A stretch of DNA of 64,000 bases from Bartonella sp. B1099 (GTDB lineage: Bacteria > Pseudomonadota > Alphaproteobacteria > Rhizobiales > Rhizobiaceae), in the NCBI RefSeq assembly GCF_944801835.1, contig NZ_CALYLN010000001.1:590001-654000 (forward strand). Reading direction: 5' to 3'. The position numbers and the translations under genes are program-made. The stretch's first letter is position 1. Each line of letters starts with the position of its first letter. This document shows positions 36,958 to 45,931 of this stretch, one piece after another. The notes below the pieces were generated by a model. It did no database searches, was not told the DNA's origin, and saw nothing but the letters and a program-made list of their open reading frames with translations.

Positions 36958-38049
36958 ATGCAACGTCTCTTCTACAATTTATTTTTTTATTTCATTTTGA
37001 GTTTGTCGAGCACTTTTGCTTTAGCACAGCCTTTTATTTCTGTTGATGTTACAACGGGACATATCTTAAAACATAATCAAGCTTTTGAGCGTTGGTATCC
37101 AGCTTCCTTAACAAAATTAATGACCGCGTATGTTATTTTTCGCGCCATGAGCCGAGGGGAAATTTCACCCAACAAACCTATCACCATCAGCGAATATGCT
37201 GCAAAAGCTCCCGCGTATCGTTCAGGCTATAAAGCTGGTTCTGTTCTCACACTTGATACAGCCTTAAGTATCACCATGGTTAAATCGACCAATGATTTGG
37301 CCATTGCCATGAGTGAAGCCATTGCAGGTTCACAGAAAGCTTTTGTACGCAAAATGAATAGCGAAGCTAAACGCTTAGGCATGTTTGGCACCCATTTTGC
37401 AAACGCAAGTGGTTTACCAGACCCTCAGAACTATTCCACCGCACGTGATATTGCTCTTTTAGCTGTCCAAATACGTCGAGAATTTCCACAATATGCTCAT
37501 TATTTTTCTATTCCAGCCATTGATTTTGGTAACAACCGAAAAATCCAGCATAACTCAAACAACCTTATTGGTCGTTTTTATGGAATAGACGGTATGAAAA
37601 CAGGCTTTATTTGCGCCTCTGGTTTTAATCTTGTTGCCTCAGCCACCCGCAATAAACGTACAATTATTGCTGTCATTCTAGGGGCAAACAACATAAGTGA
37701 AAGGGAAGAAAAAGCGGCACAACTTCTTGAAATAGGATTTTTACATCAAGGAAGCCCCCAACTAACACTCACAACATTAAAACCTTATGGGAGCAACATA
37801 ACACAAGCCAACAATATGAGACAACAAACATGCACGCCTGAAGCCATAAAAATGCACGCCAATTCATATGATGATCAAGGAAATATTATTCTCACCTCAC
37901 CTTTTATCACCGCTCCACATTCTTTTTCTCATCCTTTAGTAGTACATCTCATTCGTAGTCCACAGACGCCTAAAATAACAGTAAAACCGCTAAGAAAACC
38001 CCATAGTTCGTATAAAAAACGCGCAAACTATTCTATAAAAAAACCGTAA
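36958..38049 (+). CDS. dacA: D-alanyl-D-alanine carboxypeptidase (PBP5/6 family)
   Basis: 363 residues. The signal peptide runs to about residue 23 (cut after ALA). The penicillin-binding motifs are SLTK (Ser50-Lys53), STN (110-112) and KTG (214-216). It trims the terminal D-Ala from peptidoglycan stem peptides in the periplasm, setting cross-linking. After the catalytic domain (about 25-265) there is a tail with HLIRSPQTPKITVKPLRKP and a basic end, without a clear amphipathic anchor. ATG at 36958. Family assignment is firm; the gene symbol among several dac paralogues is tentative. Confidence 0.85.
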   Translation: MQRLFYNLFFYFILSLSSTFALAQPFISVDVTTGHILKHNQAFERWYPASLTKLMTAYVIFRAMSRGEISPNKPITISEYAAKAPAYRSGYKAGSVLTLDTALSITMVKSTNDLAIAMSEAIAGSQKAFVRKMNSEAKRLGMFGTHFANASGLPDPQNYSTARDIALLAVQIRREFPQYAHYFSIPAIDFGNNRKIQHNSNNLIGRFYGIDGMKTGFICASGFNLVASATRNKRTIIAVILGANNISEREEKAAQLLEIGFLHQGSPQLTLTTLKPYGSNITQANNMRQQTCTPEAIKMHANSYDDQGNIILTSPFITAPHSFSHPLVVHLIRSPQTPKITVKPLRKPHSSYKKRANYSIKKP

Positions 38050-38432
38050 GCCACAATTCACAATTTATGATTAATTATTTTGCCCCGTTTCTCCAAAACC
38101 ACAAATATCGTAAAATTCTCTCATTTCAAATCCATCGCTGTTGAATCAATTAAAATCTGTCTCTTTCACACATCACAAGATAGACGAGCATAATAGATAA
38201 AATAATCAAAGTAAGGAATTAAAACTCTTCCTATAAGACCTTTCAAATTCCAAAAATTATTATAACATGAGCGCTAAAAAGTAACATGATTGCACCCGCA
38301 CTTACCTTTATAAACTTAAAAGTGGTGATAAAATGGATTTCGTAGGCAATTACCCATCACATATCCCTCACGCCCCATTATGAATGGAATTGACGTCGTA
38401 AGATATGTTTCTTTAAAACAGAACCACGGTTG
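38050..38432. other. Gap with a plus-strand copy of the pre-integrase module
   Basis: About 38090-38190 carries AAAATTCTCTCATTTCAAAT, a few bases, then TTGAATCAATTAAAATCTG and CACACATCAC, parallel to 3930-4010 upstream of copy B. No integrase fragment follows. With the inverted module at 36545-36630 it brackets the carboxypeptidase gene. The remaining 240 bp must include the promoter of the COG0523 gene. Confidence 0.4.
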
Positions 38433-39503
38433 ATGATTAAAATGAAAATGAAGCGCATTCCTCTCACGCTTATCACTGGTTTTTTAGGCTCTGGCAAAAC
38501 AACTTTGCTCAACCGTATGTTACAAGACCCTCTCTTAACGGAATGTGCTGTTATCATTAATGAATTCGGCGAAATCAGTATTGACCATCTTCTTGTTGAA
38601 AAGACGACAGAAGGAATTATTGAGCTTGCCAATGGCTGTTTATGCTGCAATTTACGCAGTGATCTCATTGATACATTAATGGATTTAATCAATCGCGTTC
38701 AGACAGGACAAATCAAACAACTCAATCACATTATTATTGAAACAACAGGGATGGCTGATCCCGCCCCTATTTTACAAATACTGTTAAGCCACCCACTGTT
38801 TATTCAAACATTGTCCATAAATGCTGTTCTTGCAACATTTGATACATTAAGCACACTTTCCATATGTGAACGCTATCCTGAAATATATAAACAATTAATC
38901 CTTGCTGATAAAATTATTCTCACCAAAACAGATCTCACAGCACCACAATCCTTTTCTAATACGCTCCTTAACACACTTAAACGAATGAATCCTGCAGCAC
39001 AAATCATTGATGTCCACTCTGAAGATTTCTGCTCAAATCTACTAATAAATCACACATTATGGAATGAACCAGGAGAAAATACACACCTTAAGCAAAATCT
39101 TACCACCGCTCCACACGACCATACCCCCCATAAAACCATTCGTACCTTTTCATTAGATTGTGAAGAACTCGTTGATTATGCCACAATTGAAGCTTTTTTA
39201 GATCTCCTACAAGACCGTTATGGTACAAAATTACTCCGTATTAAAGCAATAATCGCATTGCGTGATGATCCTTATCGCCCCCTTGTATTACATGGTGTAC
39301 AAACATTTTTTCATCCCCCCATCAGACTTCCAGCATGGCCAAAAGGAATAAAACAAACACGTTTTGTCATCATTGCCGATGGTATTGAAAAAGAAGCAAT
39401 ACAAAAACTTCTCAATGCTTTTTTTAATAAACCAGCCATAGATACTGCAGACAAAACAGCTCTCTTGGAAAACCCTCTCATCATTCCAGGAATAAAGTTT
39501 TAA
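38433..39503 (+). CDS. COG0523 (CobW-like) GTPase, probable metal chaperone
   Basis: 356 residues from the ATG at 38433 (a second ATG lies three codons on). The P-loop is GFLGSGKT (16-23). The metal-binding CLCC (69-72) sits in ANGCLCCNLRSD, followed by the switch IIIETTGMADP, ILTKTDL for guanine binding, and a C-terminal CobW domain with FHPPIRLPAWP. A His-rich linker (TTAPHDHTPHK) separates the domains. COG0523 proteins use GTP to load zinc or other metals onto client enzymes. It could be zinc-responsive, but I found no convincing Zur site upstream. Confidence 0.85.
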   Translation: MIKMKMKRIPLTLITGFLGSGKTTLLNRMLQDPLLTECAVIINEFGEISIDHLLVEKTTEGIIELANGCLCCNLRSDLIDTLMDLINRVQTGQIKQLNHIIIETTGMADPAPILQILLSHPLFIQTLSINAVLATFDTLSTLSICERYPEIYKQLILADKIILTKTDLTAPQSFSNTLLNTLKRMNPAAQIIDVHSEDFCSNLLINHTLWNEPGENTHLKQNLTTAPHDHTPHKTIRTFSLDCEELVDYATIEAFLDLLQDRYGTKLLRIKAIIALRDDPYRPLVLHGVQTFFHPPIRLPAWPKGIKQTRFVIIADGIEKEAIQKLLNAFFNKPAIDTADKTALLENPLIIPGIKF

Positions 39504-40369
39504 TTCACCCTTACAACGTTAAATCCATGGAGCTATACCCTCTTTGCGCTTTTAAAGAAGCAAAACAGCTCCACCATAGATTTTTCCAGCCCCCAATGTT
39601 TGGTAGCTCTCGGCACATGAGACGATTCATGAGAGGCATTTTTATTGTAAAATTTTATTTATTGTACAATTTTATCCATGCAGCGCTTTGCTCTTGGAAT
39701 GTGCAAGCGAATAATTGTGATTGATTTATCATAAACAGATTTTCAGATAAAAGACCTCATGATATTCAAACTCTTATTAAAATAGAAAATTATAAATCAA
39801 ATTGTTATTGTAAAATTTTTTAATATTTACCAATCTGTAATCAGGTTGTTTTCTCTCGACGTACACCTCATCTGCGAATCACTTCATGTGATTCATTTCA
39901 AAAACCCCATTGGATACGTTCTTGGTTTTAAATACTCTACTTAACTCTATATTTCTTCAACTGATTGAAACAAAATCCTCTTAAGTTTAAGCAAAAAAAC
40001 TAAAATCAATAGAGCTGATAACGTATTTTTAGATGTATATATTATCTTATAGACCAGCACGATAAGACAATACTTTACAGCATAAAAGAATAAAACCCTT
40101 TGAAAGTAAAAAGAGAGAAACATTTTATGTTAATTCACTCTCCACGAGAAAACCAAAATTGCCATCCATACTGGTCTGCAAACAACCCAAATTCTCTGGG
40201 CAAGTTGCTCTTGGTCCTCCTACTTCGATTTACTGACATAAAGCTCTATAAACAAACTCAGCGTTTAAAATAGGTAACTCCCTTAAATACCTCATGCATA
40301 AAATTTTGTATGTCTTGTATCGCCATCGTAAGCGATGGTATTTTACAGTATAGCGGAATAAAATAACGC
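39504..40369. other. Gap with an integrase fragment and unassigned sequence
   Basis: 39535-39639 is an integrase fragment (separate entry). 39640-40369 is AT-rich; the stretch near 40240-40275 (AAGCTCTATAAACAAACTCAGC) resembles 56093-56115 (CAGCTCTATAAGAAAACTTTGC), so it may belong to the same repeat family. No gene was recognised. Confidence 0.4.
39535..39639 (-). pseudogene. Decayed integrase N-terminal fragment (copy E)
   Basis: Read on the minus strand from an ATG at 39639, it gives MPLMNRLMCRELPNIGGWKN. A frame shift then gives GAGKIYGGAVLLL and KRKEG, matching the GAGKVCEGAGLLL stretch of copy A. It ends about 30 bp downstream of the COG0523 gene. No product is expected. Confidence 0.5.
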
Positions 40370-41119
40370 TCACTTCATGAGGGAAACTGAAGTTTTATCA
40401 ATATCGCGATTAAAAATGTAACGTTTTCCATACACTTCAACGGTTGGAGGTTGGCGATTTTCTTCAAAAAAATCATAACCTTTCTTAAGCATCACCCAGA
40501 ATGGGTAATGAGGATTATTGCTATGACGTAACATATTATCCTTGGTCATGCGGAAAGGAAAAGCCTGCAACTGAAATGCTCTCTGTCCTCCTTTAAAAGC
40601 GTCTCGTGCAAAGGCATAAATTTGAGCCATATTCTTATCGCTCATAGAATAACAACCGGCAGAAAAGCAAGAACCATGCACCATAAGATTGCTTCCTGTA
40701 CGACCATTTTCCTGATCATAAAGGTTAGGAAATCCTATATTAAAAGAAAGATAATATTTTGAATAAGGATTCATTTGATTTGCCGTAATCGTATAAAAAC
40801 CTTCCGGTGTCTGAAGATCCCCTTCTTTATATTTAGGTCCAAGCTTACCAGACCACTTGCAAATGCCATAACGAGCAACTAAGATAAAAGGACCGGAACG
40901 AGATTGCTTCCAAACTTCGGCAAGATTTTCTTCCTTGAAAAAACGCATCACAATTGGTGCATAGGGATCAATATCATACAAAGCCATTCTATTCTGGATT
41001 TCTTGCGGAAGAGGCTGCTCAACTTTAGCACGAATAGAAGCTGGTAATCTTCCTTCACAAGCCGTCAATATTCCCATTACAAACAACACACACACAGCCA
41101 GGAATCTGTTAAATGTCAT
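40370..41119 (-). CDS. YafK-like L,D-transpeptidase-fold lipoprotein
   Basis: 249 residues from the ATG at 41119; the frame is open five codons further. A lipoprotein signal ends in GILTAC with Cys21 acylated. The YkuD-fold domain has GPFILVARYGICKWSGKLGP, the block GDLQTPEGFYTI, and the catalytic HGSCFSAGCYSM, where the second Cys is the nucleophile. It resembles E. coli YafK (DpaA), which removes Braun lipoprotein from peptidoglycan, or related L,D-transpeptidases. It lies 40 bp downstream of accA on the same strand. The exact reaction cannot be told from sequence. Confidence 0.82.
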   Translation of the reverse strand: MTFNRFLAVCVLFVMGILTACEGRLPASIRAKVEQPLPQEIQNRMALYDIDPYAPIVMRFFKEENLAEVWKQSRSGPFILVARYGICKWSGKLGPKYKEGDLQTPEGFYTITANQMNPYSKYYLSFNIGFPNLYDQENGRTGSNLMVHGSCFSAGCYSMSDKNMAQIYAFARDAFKGGQRAFQLQAFPFRMTKDNMLRHSNNPHYPFWVMLKKGYDFFEENRQPPTVEVYGKRYIFNRDIDKTSVSLMK

Positions 41120-41159
41120 CGAAAACAACTCCAATCCAACACCCCTTATAAAAAACGAC

Positions 41160-42116
41160 TTATGTTAATGACCGACCAATTTGAAGATATTTTTCCCTTC
41201 GCTCTTGTTTAAGAACTTCACCATCTTTTCCAGCCATCGCTTTTAAAGCCTGTGAAATAATCTCACCCGTTGCATCAATGGCAATCTCTTTATCACGATG
41301 CGCTCCTCCTACAGGCTCTGAAATAATGCCATCAATAATCTTTAAGTGAAGCAAATCTTGAGCGGTAATACGCATATTCATTGCAGCATCTTTTGCACGT
41401 GCTGGATCACGCCATAAAATAGACGCTGCTCCTTCTGGAGAAATAACCGAGTAAATCGCATGTTCCAACATATACACTTTATTGGCAGCGGCAATTGCTA
41501 TCGCCCCTCCAGAACCACCTTCTCCAATCACAACGGATACAACAGGAACCTTTAGGCGCAAAGTTGCAGCGGTTGATTGAGCAATTGCTTCTGCTTGCCC
41601 GCGTTCTTCAGCGCTTACCCCAGGGTAAGCACCCGCTGTATCAACAAAAGTAAGGAGTGGCAAACCAAAGCGGTCAGCCATTTCCATAACACGGACAGCT
41701 TTACGATATCCTTCTGGACGTGCAGAACCAAAATTATAACGCAAACGTGTTTGTGTATCGTGACCTTTTTCTTGACCGATATAAGCAACGGCTTCTCCCT
41801 TAAAGCGTGCAAATCCAGCTTGAATAGCCTCATCTTCAGCAAACTTTCTATCTCCTGCCAAAGGTGTCACATCACTCAATAAGCGCTTAGAATAGTCCAT
41901 AAAATGCGGACGATCAGGATGACGAGCAACTTGTGTTTTTTGCCACGGCGACAATTTTTTATAAAGATCGCGCAATGCCGTTTGGGAACGTGCTTCAAGA
42001 CGCGCAATCTCGTCACTCATATCAAGACCGCCTTTTTCCTGAGAAATTTTTTTTAATTCAAGAATTTTCCCATCGAGATCAGCAACTGGTTTTTCAAAAT
42101 CAAGATAATTATACAT
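41160..42116 (-). CDS. accA: Acetyl-CoA carboxylase carboxyltransferase subunit alpha
   Basis: 318 residues from the ATG at 42116 (MYNYLDFEKPVADLDGKI), the standard AccA start; an upstream in-frame ATG at 42140 adds eight residues. With AccD it transfers CO2 from carboxybiotin to acetyl-CoA, the first step of fatty acid synthesis. Visible are HPDRPHFMDY, the crotonase-fold core LTFVDTAGAYPGVSAEERGQ, and GEGGSGGAIAIAAANKVYML. It is intact, with normal length. It is divergent from no gene; xerD lies upstream on the same strand after 89 bp. Confidence 0.95.
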   Translation of the reverse strand: MYNYLDFEKPVADLDGKILELKKISQEKGGLDMSDEIARLEARSQTALRDLYKKLSPWQKTQVARHPDRPHFMDYSKRLLSDVTPLAGDRKFAEDEAIQAGFARFKGEAVAYIGQEKGHDTQTRLRYNFGSARPEGYRKAVRVMEMADRFGLPLLTFVDTAGAYPGVSAEERGQAEAIAQSTAATLRLKVPVVSVVIGEGGSGGAIAIAAANKVYMLEHAIYSVISPEGAASILWRDPARAKDAAMNMRITAQDLLHLKIIDGIISEPVGGAHRDKEIAIDATGEIISQALKAMAGKDGEVLKQERREKYLQIGRSLT

Positions 42117-42205
42117 TTGTACCAACTCATTCAGTGTCACTTATACACTTATAATTTGCTTTATAAAGTCTTTTCAAAAACATCACCTTTTCTTTAACGA
42201 GCCTT

Positions 42206-43132
42206 TTACGCATCGGCAAGTGGATGATGCTCATTAACAAGACGATAAAGTCCCTCTTCCAACACATGGGTATAAATCTGAGTGGTAGAAATATCAGAAT
42301 GACCTAACAAATGTTGAACGGCACGCAAATCAGCACCATTTTGCAAAAGATGGCTAGCAAAAGCATGGCGCAACACATGGGGAGAAAAGCTTTCACTTTT
42401 TATTCCAGCCCTTTTAGCAAGATTTTTCAATTCCCGCGCAACAACTTGACGCGCAATATAGCCTGTTTCTGAATGGGCTGGAAAAAGATAAAGGCTTTTC
42501 GCATCTTTCCCTTGATCACGCAAATCCAACCACTGCAAAAGAACTTGATGAGCTTTTTTTGATAACAGCACTATTCGTTCTTTTTTTCCCTTACCGCGAA
42601 CCAAAATACTGTATGCTTTCCCTCGAACAGCCTGCACAGGCAGACTCACCAACTCACTAATGCGTAAACCTGTTGCATAAAGCATTTCGCTCAACAGCTG
42701 AAGACGCAATGCGCGCAAATAATCCTTCGATCCATAATCTGCTTGATTAACCTCCACCTGCGCCAAATCAAGAAATTTTGTCACCGCATCTTCACTGATA
42801 ATTTTGGGCAAAGGACGTCCTTGGCGAGGAGCATCAATATCATTGGAAGGATCATCTGCTCTTAATCCTTCTGCATAAAGAAACTGATAGAATTGACGCA
42901 ATGTTGATAAACGGCGCGCTTGTGACGTTGCGGCAAAACCAAATGTATGCATGAGCGACAAAAGACCAATGAGATCCTCCTTTTGTGCTGAAAGGAGCGA
43001 AACCGAATGCGAAGACAATTCCTCTTGCGCCCACTGTAAATCATGCTGATAAGCCACAAGCGTATGAGCACAAGCGCCTCGTTCAGCACTCATCATTTCA
43101 AGAAAACGCTCTATCACAATGTTACTTTTCAT
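42206..43132 (-). CDS. xerD: Tyrosine recombinase XerD
   Basis: 308 residues. An N-terminal SAM-like DNA-binding domain (about 5-95) precedes the catalytic domain with the full set of active residues: Arg157 in TGLRISEL, His252 and Arg255 in HVLRHAFASHLL, His278 in LLGHSDISTTQIYTH and the nucleophile Tyr287. With XerC it resolves chromosome dimers at dif. It is the housekeeping enzyme, unrelated in detail to the decayed phage integrases elsewhere in the window. Its ATG overlaps the stop of the small upstream gene (ATGA), indicating translational coupling. Confidence 0.93.
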   Translation of the reverse strand: MKSNIVIERFLEMMSAERGACAHTLVAYQHDLQWAQEELSSHSVSLLSAQKEDLIGLLSLMHTFGFAATSQARRLSTLRQFYQFLYAEGLRADDPSNDIDAPRQGRPLPKIISEDAVTKFLDLAQVEVNQADYGSKDYLRALRLQLLSEMLYATGLRISELVSLPVQAVRGKAYSILVRGKGKKERIVLLSKKAHQVLLQWLDLRDQGKDAKSLYLFPAHSETGYIARQVVARELKNLAKRAGIKSESFSPHVLRHAFASHLLQNGADLRAVQHLLGHSDISTTQIYTHVLEEGLYRLVNEHHPLADA

Positions 43133-43290
43133 TGATTCATTCTCAAAGAAAGAGCCAGCGAATCCAAAGGGACATCAACAGACATATCAACAGTTACAGG
43201 TTCAACAAAAACGACAAGAATGATCATTATACTAAAAAGAATAGCAAGCAAAATGAAAAGAATCATCAAAAGTCTGGTTAATGTTGGCAT
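43129..43290 (-). CDS. 53-residue single-span membrane protein upstream of xerD
   Basis: Too short for usual gene finders. The ATG at 43290 opens MPTLTRLLMILFILLAILFS followed by IMIILVVFVEPVTVDMSVDV and a short tail ending MNQ. The first half is one membrane helix (about 6-29) and the rest is acidic. The stop overlaps the xerD ATG (ATGA), so the two are translated together. Small membrane proteins of this form occur between xerD and aroK in other rhizobia as far as I recall, which supports a real gene. Function unknown. Weak ribosome site (GGAAAG about 12 bases upstream). Confidence 0.6.
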   Translation of the reverse strand: MPTLTRLLMILFILLAILFSIMIILVVFVEPVTVDMSVDVPLDSLALSLRMNQ

Positions 43291-43385
43291 AAAATAATAA
43301 ACTTTCCAAAATACTCTATCTCTTATTCTATCTTATAAAGATTAACAGGAATTGACTTTAAAGCAGATAAATGCCGAAATAAGCT

Positions 43386-43976
43386 ATGAAAAGTAATCGA
43401 CCCCAATATCCGCCTCTGTCACAAATAAAAAGACAAATCTTATCATCTCTCGATAATCAAGCTCTTGTGTTTGTTGGTCTTATGGGGGCAGGAAAATCAG
43501 TCATCGGAAAACGTGTTGCCACCATGCTTGATTTACCCTTTTATGATTCTGATCAAGAAATTGAAAAAGCAGCGCAAATGTTTATCACAGAAATCTTTAA
43601 AATCTATGGTGAAGCGGAGTTTCGTTCCCTTGAGCAGCGTGTTATTCTCAACCTGATAAAAAAACGTCCCCTTGTCTTAGCAACCGGTGGTGGTGCTTAT
43701 ATCAATCAAGATACACGAAAAGCTATTCAGCAAAATGGAATATCTATCTGGCTCAAAGCAGATCTTGATATCCTGATGCAACGTGTTTCAAAGCGTCCAA
43801 CACGACCACTTCTTCAAACAGTAAATCCTAAAGAAACGATGCAAAAACTCATGGAGCAGCGTTATCCTCTCTATGCAAAAGCAAACGTAACAATTAACAG
43901 TCATAAAGAAAGCCCCTACAGTGTAGCAAAAAATGTCATACGCTCTCTACAACATTACCTCTATACAAAAAAATAA
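43386..43976 (+). CDS. aroK: Shikimate kinase
   Basis: 196 residues. The Walker A motif is GLMGAGKS (31-38). Shikimate-binding and lid regions follow: [28 protein letters not shown] and SKRPTRPLL. It phosphorylates shikimate in the chorismate pathway. It lies directly upstream of aroB (17 bp gap), the standard aroK-aroB pair of Proteobacteria, and is divergent from the xerD unit. The first 20 residues are an N-terminal extension seen in rhizobial AroK. ATG at 43386. Confidence 0.95.
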   Translation: MKSNRPQYPPLSQIKRQILSSLDNQALVFVGLMGAGKSVIGKRVATMLDLPFYDSDQEIEKAAQMFITEIFKIYGEAEFRSLEQRVILNLIKKRPLVLATGGGAYINQDTRKAIQQNGISIWLKADLDILMQRVSKRPTRPLLQTVNPKETMQKLMEQRYPLYAKANVTINSHKESPYSVAKNVIRSLQHYLYTKK

Positions 43977-43993
43977 CGATAGAAAGAACAAGC

Positions 43994-45127
43994 ATGCAAG
44001 CCAAAACCGTCACCATTAAATTAGACAAGCACTGTTACGATATCATCATTGGTCCAGATCTTATTACACAAGCTGTTTTACAAATTAAGCATTCTCTTCA
44101 GAAAAAAAATTTTCATCAAACGCGTTTAGCAATTGTTACAGATACAAATGTTGCACCTCTCCATTTGGATCCATTACAAGCAGAGTTAACAAAAAATAAA
44201 ATCCATACCGTCCCTATTATTGTAGAATCAGGAGAACAGTCAAAATCATTTTCAACCTTGCAAACTGTCATCGACCAAATTCTTGCCGCACGCTTAGAAA
44301 GAGGTGACTGTGTGATTGCTTTTGGTGGTGGTGTCATTGGAGATCTAGCAGGATTTGCGGCAAGTATGATACGTCGCGGAATGAATTTCATCCAGATGCC
44401 CACAACACTTCTTGCACAAATTGATTCTTCTGTTGGTGGAAAAACGGGCATCAACAGCCGATATGGTAAAAATCTTATTGGTGCTTTTTATCAACCGCAA
44501 TGCGTTATTGCTGACACATCTGTTCTTAATACACTCCCACCACGTGAATTTCGCGCAGGTTATGCGGAAATGGTCAAATATGGACTTATTAACCAGCCTA
44601 CTTTCTTTGAATGGCTTGAAAAAAACGGACAAGAAATTTTTTCCAATGGTGCGATAAGAATAGAAGCCATTGTTCGCTCATGCCAATTTAAAGCTGCCAT
44701 AGTCGCCCGCGACGAATACGAAACAGGAGAACGTGCACTCTTAAATCTCGGTCATACCTTTGGACACATGCTTGAAACAGCAACCTCTTATGATTCCAAG
44801 CGTTTAATTCACGGTGAAGCTGTAGCAATTGGAATGATTCTGGCACATCAATTCTCTGCACAACTGAATCTATGTGACCCCACACTCATACATCGTATCG
44901 AAACACACCTTAAAGCTGTGGGTTTGCCTACACAGTTAAAGGATATCCCAGGAGAGCTACCAGATGCTGAAACATTAATGACTCTCATTGCTCAAGATAA
45001 AAAAGTTTCACAAAATAATTTGACTTTTATTTTGACACGCGGACTTGGCCAATCTTTTATTGCAAAAAATGTTCCACCAAATGCAGTTTTATCCTTTTTG
45101 GAACAAAAATTAACAGAAATTCGTTAA
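43994..45127 (+). CDS. aroB: 3-dehydroquinate synthase
   Basis: 377 residues, full length. It converts DAHP to 3-dehydroquinate using NAD and a bound metal. The NAD loop and core [20 protein letters not shown] are followed by [20 protein letters not shown]. The metal site lies in [20 protein letters not shown] and [11 protein letters not shown]. It is co-transcribed with aroK and followed by tRNA-Arg 61 bp downstream. No irregularities were seen. Confidence 0.95.
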   Translation: MQAKTVTIKLDKHCYDIIIGPDLITQAVLQIKHSLQKKNFHQTRLAIVTDTNVAPLHLDPLQAELTKNKIHTVPIIVESGEQSKSFSTLQTVIDQILAARLERGDCVIAFGGGVIGDLAGFAASMIRRGMNFIQMPTTLLAQIDSSVGGKTGINSRYGKNLIGAFYQPQCVIADTSVLNTLPPREFRAGYAEMVKYGLINQPTFFEWLEKNGQEIFSNGAIRIEAIVRSCQFKAAIVARDEYETGERALLNLGHTFGHMLETATSYDSKRLIHGEAVAIGMILAHQFSAQLNLCDPTLIHRIETHLKAVGLPTQLKDIPGELPDAETLMTLIAQDKKVSQNNLTFILTRGLGQSFIAKNVPPNAVLSFLEQKLTEIR

Positions 45128-45188
45128 TTCATATTGAATATAATTGATTCGTTTTTATACTTCTATTAAAGGAAATAGCTATGATGAT

Positions 45189-45491
45189 GTCTGCGTAGCT
45201 CAGTAGGATAGAGCACAGGATTCCTAAAAATTGGGCGCTTTGAGGAGAAATCCACAAAGCGGATCTGCTCAAATTCGGGGAAAGCTTCATGGGCAAAACG
45301 ATATGCCAATCCCGAGCCAAGCCTCTCTTCACATGAGAGGAAGGTGTAGAGACTGAACGGGCAGCACCTAAAAGGCGCAAGCTTCAAGGTGAAGAGACAG
45401 TCCAGACCACAAACAACCAATAAGGTTGGCGGTGAAAACCGAAGTGGTATGAATCCTGGGGTCGCAGGTTCGAATCCTGCCGTAGACACCA
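45189..45491 (+). tRNA. tRNA-Arg (CCU), split by a group I intron
   Basis: Exon 1 is 45189-45225 and exon 2 is 45452-45491; joined they give a normal 77-nt tRNA. The acceptor stem is GTCTGCG / CGTAGAC and the D arm is GCTC...GAGC. The anticodon stem CAGGA / TCCTG encloses TTCCTAA with anticodon CCT at 45223-45225, and the T arm GCAGG / CCTGC encloses TTCGAAT; CCA is encoded. The break lies directly after the anticodon, between positions 36 and 37. tRNA-Arg(CCU) of Agrobacterium is a known host of a self-splicing group I intron, so the arrangement has precedent in the class. Gene finders that do not allow bacterial tRNA introns would miss this gene. Confidence 0.9.
45226..45451 (+). ncRNA. Group I intron (226 nt) in tRNA-Arg(CCU)
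   Basis: It begins after a U (end of CCU) and ends with G at 45451, as group I introns do. P1 can form between exon bases CCU and GGG at 45233-45235, giving the required U-G pair at the 5' splice site. GACTG (45351-45355) can pair with CAGTC (45398-45402), in sequence contexts (TAGAGACTGAAC, AGAGACAGTCCAG) resembling the conserved core (P3/P7). Peripheral hairpins are visible: CCTCTC/GAGAGG at 45322-45340, CAACC/GGTTG at 45414-45428, and CGGT-GAAA-ACCG at 45430-45441 with a GNRA loop. No protein is encoded, so any movement would depend on a protein from elsewhere. The fold was drawn by eye. Confidence 0.85.
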
Positions 45492-45530
45492 TCTTATTAA
45501 GACAAATTACTTTTCATATAGGGAAGCATT

Positions 45531-45914
45531 ATGAAAAAAACTCTACAAATTTTAGGATTTTTTTCCTTTTTATTATTTCTCAATGTCACGAGTAGCTTAG
45601 CTGCTGCTTTAGTCATTGAAGTGTCAGGTAATCCAGAAACACAAACCATAACCTATCAATGTGATATGGGTGCAAATAAAGAACGCGTTGAAGCAACCTA
45701 TCACAACGCTGACGATATTTCATTGGTTGATTTCAAATGGAAAGGTGATCGTATTATCGCTGCGAATGTGATTGCTGCTTCTGGAGCAAAATATGTAGGG
45801 GAGCAATATATCTGGTGGGAGAAAAATAAAGAAGTAACACTTTATGATCTTATCCAAGATCCAGAAGAAAAAAAACCCATCCTCTGTAAGGATGAATCAC
45901 TGTTATTATTTTAA
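45531..45914 (+). CDS. MliC-family periplasmic lysozyme inhibitor (first copy)
   Basis: 127 residues. The signal peptide ends near residue 24 (SSLAAA). The mature domain has YQCDMGANKERVEATY, then AASGAKYVGEQYIWWEKN and a closing Cys (ILCKDE). This is the PF09864 pattern of MliC/PliC proteins, in which the 'SASGxxY' loop enters the lysozyme active site. Such proteins protect bacteria from c-type lysozyme of the host. Unlike MliC of E. coli it has no lipobox Cys, so it should be soluble in the periplasm (PliC-like). A paralogue follows after 17 bp. Good ribosome site: GGGAAGC before the ATG. Confidence 0.8.
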   Translation: MKKTLQILGFFSFLLFLNVTSSLAAALVIEVSGNPETQTITYQCDMGANKERVEATYHNADDISLVDFKWKGDRIIAANVIAASGAKYVGEQYIWWEKNKEVTLYDLIQDPEEKKPILCKDESLLLF

Positions 45915-45931
45915 ATAACTGAGGAAATATC

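Noticed and set aside
38256..38275. Zur-like palindrome upstream of the COG0523 gene
   Set aside because: Only a half-site (ATTATTATAACAT) is present; it is not close enough to a Zur box to report.
45166..45492. 108-codon minus-strand frame overlapping tRNA-Arg
   Set aside because: It is wholly antisense to the tRNA exons and group I intron; the open frame is a by-product of structured RNA sequence.
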